Made by a program: the position numbers and the translations under genes. Shown here piece after piece: positions 6,732 to 12,214 of a stretch of DNA of 12,214 nt. The stretch spans positions 1 through 12,214 of the forward strand of contig CANQJX010000030.1 of NCBI GenBank assembly GCA_947624335.1. The letters run 5' to 3'. Numbering within the stretch: the stretch's first letter is position 1; each line of letters starts with the position of its first letter. Source of the stretch: an uncultured Marvinbryantia sp. Lineage in GTDB: Bacteria; Bacillota; Clostridia; Lachnospirales; Lachnospiraceae. The notes beneath the pieces were generated by a model. That model ran no database searches and had not been told where the DNA came from. It was given only the letters and a program-made list of their open reading frames with translations.

Positions 6732-8089
6732 TCTTCCGTCACCTCATAAGCGCGCACATAGCTTTCTTCCCGCTGCGCCTCCAAAAGCGCGGCGCGCACA
6801 AAATCCTTTCCGCTTGATTTTACAATACAAGCCCGTGTTTGTAAAGCGTCTTCCAACTGTACGAGCGTCATATCATCCAGAAATACGTCTTCTCCGCTTC
6901 GAAACATACTGCACGGCAGCAGCAGGCGCTCTCCCAGCGCCGCTCCCTGCAGTTGTTCCCTTAAATCTCTGCCGGTTAAAAGACCGGATACCGTGATCCG
7001 TTCGCCAAAGAATTTATTTTCGACCGGATAAATCCGGATCTGCACATTCGGATATTTCCGGCATATCTGCTCCGCCACCTGTCGAAGATACGGCGCTGCC
7101 AGAAGTCCGGTCGCGACGGACACGGTATGCTCCCTTTCATCCCCCGCGCGCCCCTGCAATTCTTCCCGCGCTTCTTCTAAAAACAGCCGCAGCATGCCCA
7201 CTCCGTTTTCCAGCTGCGGATAACCGTCATAATTCTCCTGCGGCGGCAGATCCTCCCCTGCAAGCAGATACCATTCGTCTCCCGCGTGGACGAAATGGTT
7301 TCCGTATTTCCGGTAAAAAGTTTCCTGGAAACGGCGGATTATCTTCAGCACGGCTTTGGCGTCTTCCTTTTCAAAAGGCTGCAGCGGATAAAGTCCCTCG
7401 CGGTATCTGGTAAGCCCCACCGGCACCACGGAAACGCTCTGCAGATGCGGAAAATAGGAGGAAAGTTTTTCAATCGAATCGCAAAGCTCCTCTCCGTCGT
7501 TGATGCCTTTGCACAGAACGATCTGTCCGTTCATCGCAATGCCCGCCTCCCGGAAACGCTCTGCTTTTTTCAGCGCCTCGCCCGCAAAGCGGTTGTTAAG
7601 CATACGGCAGCGAAGCTGCGGATTCATCGTGTGAAACGAAATATTGATCGGGGACAGATGATAGCGGATGATCTGCTCCATGTCCTCCTCGTCAAGGTTC
7701 GTAAGGGTAACATAATTTCCCTGCAAAAAAGAAAGGCGGCTGTCATCGTCTTTAAAATATAAGGTATCCCGCATACCGGGCGGCATCTGGTCAATAAAGC
7801 AGAAAATGCACCGGTTGCAGCAGGCGTGATAATCGTCCATAAAATCATTTTCAAATTCTATGCCGAGGTCTTCCTCATATTCTTTTTCAATATCCAGTTC
7901 CCATTCTTCCCGGTCAGGCTTGCGGATCAAAACCGTCAGCTTTTCTTCGCTGCACAGATAGCGATAATCAATGATGTCCCGCACCGGGCTGCCGTTAATC
8001 GCCAGAAGTTCGTCGCCTGCGGAAATTTCAAGTTCCTGCGCGATGCTCCCCTCTTCCACCCGCCTGACAAAATGCCTTGTTTTTCTCAT
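6728..8089 (-). CDS. PDZ / radical SAM / DUF512 protein
   Basis: This 453-residue protein belongs to a widespread but uncharacterised family usually found next to der in Clostridia. An N-terminal PDZ-like domain (about 1-60, with VEEGSIAQELEISAGDELLAING) is followed by a radical SAM core with Cys90-x3-Cys94-x2-Cys97 and the family-typical CIFCFIDQ. The rest includes the DUF512 region (about 280-440). The Cys cluster should hold a 4Fe-4S centre that cleaves S-adenosylmethionine, but the substrate is unknown. There is no signal peptide. The ATG has AAAGGAG about 10 bases upstream. As first gene of the operon with der, a role linked to translation or ribosome maturation is plausible, but only by context. 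Confidence 0.92.
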   Translation of the reverse strand: MRKTRHFVRRVEEGSIAQELEISAGDELLAINGSPVRDIIDYRYLCSEEKLTVLIRKPDREEWELDIEKEYEEDLGIEFENDFMDDYHACCNRCIFCFIDQMPPGMRDTLYFKDDDSRLSFLQGNYVTLTNLDEEDMEQIIRYHLSPINISFHTMNPQLRCRMLNNRFAGEALKKAERFREAGIAMNGQIVLCKGINDGEELCDSIEKLSSYFPHLQSVSVVPVGLTRYREGLYPLQPFEKEDAKAVLKIIRRFQETFYRKYGNHFVHAGDEWYLLAGEDLPPQENYDGYPQLENGVGMLRLFLEEAREELQGRAGDEREHTVSVATGLLAAPYLRQVAEQICRKYPNVQIRIYPVENKFFGERITVSGLLTGRDLREQLQGAALGERLLLPCSMFRSGEDVFLDDMTLVQLEDALQTRACIVKSSGKDFVRAALLEAQREESYVRAYEVTED

Positions 8090-8113
8090 GGAATCAGCGC
8101 TCCTTTACTGTCC

Positions 8114-8142
8114 ATCATACTAAATCCCTTTTAAAATTGCAA
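8114..8142 (-). promoter_or_regulatory. Promoter of the radical SAM-der-plsY-gpsA operon
   Basis: On the minus strand TTGCAA (8137-8142), a 17-base spacer and TATGAT (8114-8119) form a good sigma-A-type promoter. The predicted start is near 8107, giving a leader of only about 18 bases. It fires away from the prs promoter, whose -35 lies 54 bases away. Confidence 0.7.
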
Positions 8143-8196
8143 CCGCTTTCCGTTTTCGTTCCCACGCGGAGATTTTACAGATTCCGGACAATTTTC

Positions 8197-8225
8197 TTGA
8201 CGCGGCTTTGGGAAACCACTATACT
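8197..8225 (+). promoter_or_regulatory. Sigma-A-type promoter of prs
   Basis: TTGACG (8197-8202), a 17-base spacer and TATACT (8220-8225) give a near-consensus promoter. The start should be near 8232, about 27 bases ahead of the ATG at 8259. No purine-box or riboswitch-like structure fits in so short a leader. Confidence 0.8.
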
Positions 8226-8258
8226 GAAGGCAGCAAAACAATTTATTCGGAGGTTCCT

Positions 8259-9431
8259 ATGACAGACAAGTTTGACCCGCTGCGCCACTCCATACCATTT
8301 GCTCCCTTAAAAATTGCCGCTTTGGAAGGCTGTTTGGATTTTGCGAAAAAAGTCAACGAGCAGCTTGTAAATTACCGGCACGAAAATCCTACGATGCCCG
8401 CCGATTATCTCGGATACGCGGAATATGCCGCGGATTCGTTTTTAGTGGATTTTTCCTGTCCCCGGTTTGGCACCGGCGAGGGCAAGGGCATCATCCATTC
8501 TTCCGTGCGCGGAAGCGATCTGTTTCTCCTTGCGGACATCACAAATTACAGCCTGACTTACACGGTCTGCGGATATACCAACCATATGTCGCCGGACAAT
8601 CATTTCCAGGATCTGAAGCGCGTAATCTCCGCAAGCGACGGAAAGGCGAAACGCATCAATGTTGTTATGCCGTTTTTATATGAAGGAAGGCAGCACAAGC
8701 GCTCCGGCAGGGAATCTCTGGACTGCGCGCTGGCGCTGCAGGAACTTGCCGATATGGGCGTCAGCAACATTCTCACATTTGACGCGCACGATCCGCGGGT
8801 GCAAAACGCCGTCCCGCTGATGGGCTTCGACAACCTGATGCCGACGTACCAGGTTTTAAAGGCAATTTTGATTTCCACTCCCGATTTTAAAATTGACAGC
8901 AGCCACCTGATGATCATAAGCCCCGATGAAGGGGCAATGAGCCGCGCCGTCTACTTTTCTACGATTCTGGGCGTCGATATGGGAATGTTTTATAAGCGCC
9001 GCGATTACTCTACCGTTGTCAACGGGCGCAACCCGATAGTGGCGCATGAGTTCCTGGGCGATTCCGTCTGCCAAAAGGACGTCGTAATCGTAGACGATAT
9101 GATCTCGTCCGGCGAAAGTATTCTGGACGTCGCGAAGCAACTGAAGGAGCGAAAAGCAAAGCGCGTTTTTGTCTGCACCACCTTTGGATTATTTACAGAA
9201 GGGTTCGATAAATTTGACGATTATTACGAGAAGGGTTATATTGATAAGATCATCACAACCAACCTGAACTACCGGGATCCGGAACTTTTTACCAAGCCCT
9301 ATTACCAGGAAGCGGATATGACGGGCTTTCTCGCCAGCATCATCGATTCCGTGAATCATGACGTCTCGATCAGCCATGTGATATCGCCTACCGATAAGAT
9401 CAATCAGCTCTTATCCAAAATTCATCCGTAA
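8259..9431 (+). CDS. prs: Ribose-phosphate pyrophosphokinase (divergent Clostridia type)
   Basis: PRPP synthetase joins ribose-5-phosphate and ATP to give PRPP for nucleotide, His and Trp synthesis. This 390-residue protein is longer than the usual 310-320. Recognisable counterparts of the family motifs are VRGSDLF (83-89), MPFLYEGRQHKRSGRE (137-152), TFDAHDP (173-179) in place of the usual DLH flap, SPDEGAMSRA (221-230), YKRRDY (245-250) and the PRPP loop VVIVDDMISSGES (275-287), where the usual loop reads DDMIDTGGT-like. The ATG at 8259 follows GGAGG with 5-6 bases spacing and lies downstream of the promoter; an in-frame ATG at 8208 is inside the promoter and is rejected. The extra length is spread over the N-terminus (first 60 or so residues) and C-terminus. 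It is the only plus-strand gene. Its stop is one base from the convergent pgeF stop. Confidence 0.9.
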   Translation: MTDKFDPLRHSIPFAPLKIAALEGCLDFAKKVNEQLVNYRHENPTMPADYLGYAEYAADSFLVDFSCPRFGTGEGKGIIHSSVRGSDLFLLADITNYSLTYTVCGYTNHMSPDNHFQDLKRVISASDGKAKRINVVMPFLYEGRQHKRSGRESLDCALALQELADMGVSNILTFDAHDPRVQNAVPLMGFDNLMPTYQVLKAILISTPDFKIDSSHLMIISPDEGAMSRAVYFSTILGVDMGMFYKRRDYSTVVNGRNPIVAHEFLGDSVCQKDVVIVDDMISSGESILDVAKQLKERKAKRVFVCTTFGLFTEGFDKFDDYYEKGYIDKIITTNLNYRDPELFTKPYYQEADMTGFLASIIDSVNHDVSISHVISPTDKINQLLSKIHP

Positions 9432-9432
9432 T

Positions 9433-10284
9433 TCAGACAAGCCCTAAAAAGGCGGCGAGGTTTCCGCGCATGCCTTTTGTGGCGCGATGGGAAAACAGCA
9501 GGTTTGAATTGCAGCAGGTGCAAAGATCAGTAACCGAAATGTGTTCCGGACAAATGCCCGCTTCTCTTAGCACGATTTCGTTTGCTCTCCATAAATTCAA
9601 CTGAAATTTTCCGTTCTCTTTCTGGTAAAACAATTCTTTGTGATATTCTTTTGCAAAGTTCTGCGCGAACAACTCGATCACATCCGCGCTTACCTCGTAG
9701 CAGTCCTGGCAGATCGACGGCCCGATTGCCGCAAGGATATCTTCCGGCCTGCTGCCATATGCTGTTTGCATGGCGCGCACCGTTTCTTTTCCGATTTTCC
9801 CCACCGTTCCTTTCCATCCGGAATGGGAAAGTCCAACCGCCTTTTTGACGGGGTCTACAAAATAGAGGGGAACGCAATCCGCGTATAAGGTTGCCAGCAC
9901 GATGCCCGGCACATTGGTTACCATGCCGTCCACATCCGTATAGTCCCGCTTGCGGATGAATCCTTTTCCCCGGTTCTCCTGCGTCACCACACGCACGTTT
10001 GTGGTGTGCGTCTGATCGGAAAACACCAGATTTTCCGGCTCAAAACCGACCGCGGCGGAAATTCTGCGGTAATTCTCCCGCACCCGTTCTTTGTCGTCCC
10101 CGCGCGAAAAACTCAGGTTCATCGACGCGAAATATCCTTCGCTTACTCCGCCAAGCCGGGTGGAAAAAGCATGTACGATTCCTTTTTGTTTTGTCAGAGC
10201 CGGAAACGTAAGCCAGACTACGTTGTCCTTCTCATTTTCCTCCAACACCCGCTCTGCGCCTTTGCGGTTCCATGTTTCAGCCAT
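9433..10284 (-). CDS. pgeF: Peptidoglycan editing factor PgeF (YfiH/YlmD, Cu-oxidase_4 family)
   Basis: The protein has 283 residues and belongs to the family once called polyphenol oxidase or laccase-domain protein. Family members have been shown to act as purine nucleoside phosphorylase/adenosine deaminase-like enzymes and, in E. coli, to remove wrongly built peptidoglycan precursors. Metal-site residues are visible: His93 in DQTHTT, Cys137 in YADCVPL and His154 in HSGWKGT. IGPSICQDCYEV is also typical. The ATG at 10284 is 9 bases after the yraN stop and follows GGAAGG. The first 20 or so residues are a polar extension ahead of the usual start of the fold. It is the last gene of the operon. 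Confidence 0.9.
   Translation of the reverse strand: MAETWNRKGAERVLEENEKDNVVWLTFPALTKQKGIVHAFSTRLGGVSEGYFASMNLSFSRGDDKERVRENYRRISAAVGFEPENLVFSDQTHTTNVRVVTQENRGKGFIRKRDYTDVDGMVTNVPGIVLATLYADCVPLYFVDPVKKAVGLSHSGWKGTVGKIGKETVRAMQTAYGSRPEDILAAIGPSICQDCYEVSADVIELFAQNFAKEYHKELFYQKENGKFQLNLWRANEIVLREAGICPEHISVTDLCTCCNSNLLFSHRATKGMRGNLAAFLGLV
9447..9478. terminator. Possible weak bidirectional terminator inside the 3' end of pgeF
   Basis: AAAAGGC (9447-9453) and GCCTTTT (9472-9478) can pair, with a short inner GCG/CGC stem. On the plus strand it would end prs transcripts with four U, and on the minus strand pgeF transcripts with five U. It lies within pgeF coding sequence because there is no intergenic space between the convergent genes. 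The stem is imperfect, so this is tentative. Confidence 0.35.
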
Positions 10285-10293
10285 ATGGATATT

Positions 10294-10650
10294 TTACCTT
10301 CCTTCTGCCCAGAATGCGTTTTGAATATGAGTAATCTTTGTCCCGTTTATCCCGATTACGTCAAAACGGCACGGAGTATCCGCGCCGTATCCGTACCGCA
10401 TCAGATAGTGTCTGGCGGCTGCGGCCACTTTTTTCTGTTTGCGGATATCCACCGCTTCCTGCGCCGTCCCCATGCCGTCCCCGCTGCGGTATTTTACCTC
10501 CACAAAAACCAGATATTCGCCGTCCTGCGCAATCAGATCGATCTCCCCCGCGCGTGTGCGGAAATTCCGATGTAAGATGCGCATACCGGCGCGTTGCAGA
10601 AATTCCGCGGCTGCCTGTTCATATCGGCCGCCCGTTTCCCGTTTATTCAC
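10294..10650 (-). CDS. yraN: YraN family endonuclease-like protein (UPF0102)
   Basis: This is a 118-residue protein of the restriction-endonuclease-like fold. The probable active-site pattern is Glu36 and Asp38 in GEIDLIA, then Glu51-Val-Lys53 in FVEVKYR, matching the family's E-x-D...ExK arrangement. The biological role of the family is not well established, although it is often linked to DNA processing or uptake by context. The start is GTG at 10650, with GAGGTG about 5 bases upstream. The gap to the end of the rnhB remnant is 10 bases and to pgeF 9 bases, consistent with one operon. Confidence 0.88.
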   Translation of the reverse strand: MNKRETGGRYEQAAAEFLQRAGMRILHRNFRTRAGEIDLIAQDGEYLVFVEVKYRSGDGMGTAQEAVDIRKQKKVAAAARHYLMRYGYGADTPCRFDVIGINGTKITHIQNAFWAEGR

Positions 10651-10660
10651 AGAACACCTC

Positions 10661-11313
10661 TTACATAAAGTTTTTCAAAAATGTCGCGCGGTGAATCGGA
10701 GACGGTCCGTACGCGCGGATTGCCGCGATATGCGACGCGCTTCCATACCCTTTGTGGCGGGCGAACCCATACTGCGGCATTACTTTGTCGTATTCCTGCA
10801 TCAGGCGGTCCCTGGTCACTTTGGCGATTACGCTTGCCGCCGCAATGGAAAGGCTCTTTGCATCGCCTTTGATAATCGGGATCTGCCGGATAGCCACATC
10901 CGGGATGGTCACCGCATCGTTACGCCCACCGCGACCGCTTTCTCCATAATCTCGTCGTAAAGCTGTTCGCGCATTTTCTCGGAAAGCTGTTTGGAATCAT
11001 TCAGATAGCGGATACGGCAGTCTTTCGGAAGGATCACGGCTCCCGCGACCACAGGCCCGGCAAGCGGCCCTCTGCCCGCTTCGTCAATCCCGCAGATTCG
11101 GGCGGCTGCAGCGTATTTACGCTCATAAGAAAGCATCTCATACAAACGCGCGTCTTCCCTCTGCTCCGCTTCCAGCTTTTTGCGGTATCGGCCGACCAGC
11201 GATACGACGCCGCTTCTTGTATCCTCCCCGTAAGCCGCGAGGAGCGCGGGAAGTTCTTCGCGCCCGGCGCGCGCCAGCTTTTCTCCCACCGCTTTAATCG
11301 TCTCCTGCGTCAT
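10661..11313 (-). pseudogene. rnhB: Ribonuclease HII, broken by an internal deletion and frameshift
   Basis: RNase HII cuts RNA in RNA-DNA hybrids and removes misincorporated ribonucleotides. The 5' part (11313-10909, 134 aa) has the Firmicutes N-terminal extension and GIDEAGRG with catalytic Asp77 and Glu78, then stops at TGA shortly after EKAVAVGV. The 3' part (from about 10921 to 10661, in another frame) resumes with NDAVTIPD and IIKGDAKS, which carry the other two catalytic Asp, and ends normally with GPSPIHRATF. Between VGV and NDAV about 36 conserved residues (the region with IDE-INIL and the following helix) are absent. The lost length therefore seems to be about 109 bases, not a multiple of three. 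Neither part should be active alone. The ATG overlaps the lepB stop (ATGA). A local assembly error is the alternative. Confidence 0.88.
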
Positions 11314-11837
11314 TTTATCACCCCGAATCGTGTGAACGGAAACAGGCGGACCGACGCTTTTCCCACAATATCCCGTTCCTTAATATTGCCCACATCCGGC
11401 TCGCGGCTGTCCAGGCTTACGTTGCGGTTGTCCCCAAGCACAAAGTACTCGTCTTCTGCCAGCGTCATTTCATTCGCCGCCAGGCCATTCTCCTGCATCG
11501 GCGCATTGCCGTAATGTTCCACCAGCGCATTGCCATTTACATAAATCACGCCGTCTGCGCTGATGCGCACCGTTTCGCCCGGCAGCGCGATCACGCGCTT
11601 GATATAATAAGTGTTCGGTTTATAATGATAGGAAAACATCACGATATCGAACCGTTCCGGTTTTCCTATGCGATAACTTAATTTATTGATCAACAGGCGG
11701 TCCGCATCCTCCAGCGTCGGCAGCATAGAATCCCCGCGCACCGTTGTCACCTTCACAAAGAAAGGCGCGGCGAGCAAAACGGCCAATACAGCCGACAGCA
11801 GCAGAAATCCGCCCGGATACTTTCTGTTTTCTGACAT
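11310..11837 (-). CDS. lepB: Signal peptidase I
   Basis: This 175-residue membrane-anchored serine protease removes signal peptides from exported proteins. One N-terminal membrane segment (about 11-29) is followed by the catalytic domain outside the cell: Ser37 in GDSMLPT, the Lys80 general base in YYIKRVIALPGE, and the LGDNRNVSLDSR box. The length is typical of short Gram-positive type I enzymes. The ATG has TTTGGAG upstream and lies 14 bases after the rbgA stop. The stop overlaps the rnhB start as ATGA. Order rbgA/lepB/rnhB is a common Firmicutes arrangement. Confidence 0.95.
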   Translation of the reverse strand: MSENRKYPGGFLLLSAVLAVLLAAPFFVKVTTVRGDSMLPTLEDADRLLINKLSYRIGKPERFDIVMFSYHYKPNTYYIKRVIALPGETVRISADGVIYVNGNALVEHYGNAPMQENGLAANEMTLAEDEYFVLGDNRNVSLDSREPDVGNIKERDIVGKASVRLFPFTRFGVIK

Positions 11838-11851
11838 TTTTTCTCCAAACT

Positions 11852-12214
11852 CTATAACAAAGAAGGCGTCTCCAGGCTTAGCCGTCCCAGCTTCCCGCTG
11901 CGGAAATCATCCAGTAATATGGCGGCCGCCTTTGTATAATCCAGTTCCTGCCCTTTTAACAGGCATCCGCGGCTTTTCGCGATTTCTTCCAAAATCGCAG
12001 CCGGTTCTTTTTCCCCGTCGCACCCGTATCGGTTTTCCAGCGCCGCGGGATAACGGCGTTTCAGAAAAGCAATACATTCCATTGCCAGTTCCTGCGTGTT
12101 TAAAATCTCATCCCGGATAGAGCCGACCATCGCGAGGCGCACGCCTACGGCCTGGTCCTCAAACTTTGGCCATAAAATATCGAGAGTATACAGAAGTACC
12201 ACATTTTTGTTCAG
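11852..12214 (-). CDS. rbgA: Ribosome biogenesis GTPase RbgA (YlqF), C-terminal part, cut by the window edge
   Basis: Only the last 120 residues are visible, and the frame is open to the window end. The C-terminal RNA-binding domain is well conserved (ILWPKFEDQ, then DEIL, YP-x4-NRYG, RGCL, GKLGRLSLETP). RbgA is a circularly permuted GTPase that completes 50S assembly. The visible start LNKNVVLLYTLDILWPKFED aligns with the family pattern LLDTPGILWPKFED, so the G3 motif DTPG reads YTLD here: Asp, Pro and Gly are all replaced. The rest of the GTPase domain lies outside the window, so its state is unknown. If the change is real, GTP hydrolysis is doubtful. The GTG at 12202 is internal, not the start. 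Confidence 0.88.
   Translation of the reverse strand: MNKNVVLLYTLDILWPKFEDQAVGVRLAMVGSIRDEILNTQELAMECIAFLKRRYPAALENRYGCDGEKEPAAILEEIAKSRGCLLKGQELDYTKAAAILLDDFRSGKLGRLSLETPSLL

Noticed and set aside
5877..6749. 290-codon open frame on the plus strand opposite der
   Set aside because: Arg/His-rich shadow of der with no domain and no promoter or ribosome binding site.
9393..9415. GATAAGA-N9-TCTTATC inverted repeat near the prs stop as a terminator
   Set aside because: The stem is A/T-rich and no T run follows on either strand.
10661..11313. Programmed frameshift in rnhB
   Set aside because: No slippery heptamer at the junction, and a shift alone would not restore the missing 36 or so residues.

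Overview
The window reads as chromosomal DNA from a low-to-mid GC monoderm Clostridia bacterium, most likely a Lachnospiraceae relative. This rests on gene content and order (PDZ/radical-SAM DUF512 protein - Der - PlsY - GpsA; RbgA - LepB - RNase HII - YraN), strong AGGAGG-type ribosome binding sites, sigma-A-type promoters with 17-bp spacers, and the unusual Clostridia-type PRPP synthetase. No database search was possible, so the taxon is an inference. All genes except prs lie on the minus strand. I saw no mobile element, CRISPR array, tRNA or rRNA.

Region 1 (about 1-720, minus): a two-gene metal-handling unit, a 120-aa His/Cys-rich protein followed by a 60-aa CooT-type nickel-binding protein. 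It has its own extended -10 promoter with a perfect palindrome at the predicted start. Region 2 (about 724-3700, minus): a complete ABC importer of the TrpX/ABC_sub_bind class: binding protein, LivH-like permease, ATPase. It has a consensus promoter with a palindrome just downstream, a GC-rich stem-loop between binding protein and permease, and a strong terminator after the ATPase.

Region 3 (3733-8142, minus): a tightly packed housekeeping operon of PDZ/radical-SAM DUF512 protein, Der (TTG start), PlsY and GpsA. Cistrons overlap or abut. It joins ribosome assembly to the first steps of phospholipid synthesis: GpsA makes glycerol-3-phosphate and PlsY acylates it. Region 4 (8197-9431, plus): a divergently transcribed PRPP synthetase with its own promoter.

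Region 5 (9433-12214, minus): the 3' part of a second operon running RbgA (partial, cut by the window edge), LepB, RNase HII, YraN and PgeF. Two genes here look damaged. rnhB is split by a frameshift at a point where about 36 conserved residues are missing. The visible part of rbgA has three substitutions in its G3 (DTPG) GTP-binding motif. Either this locus is decaying or the assembly is faulty here; reads would decide.

The best candidates for something under-described are the His-rich/CooT pair with its palindromic control site, the importer's binding protein without a lipobox, and the two lesions in the rbgA-rnhB locus. I did not find convincing evidence of a wholly new multi-gene system.
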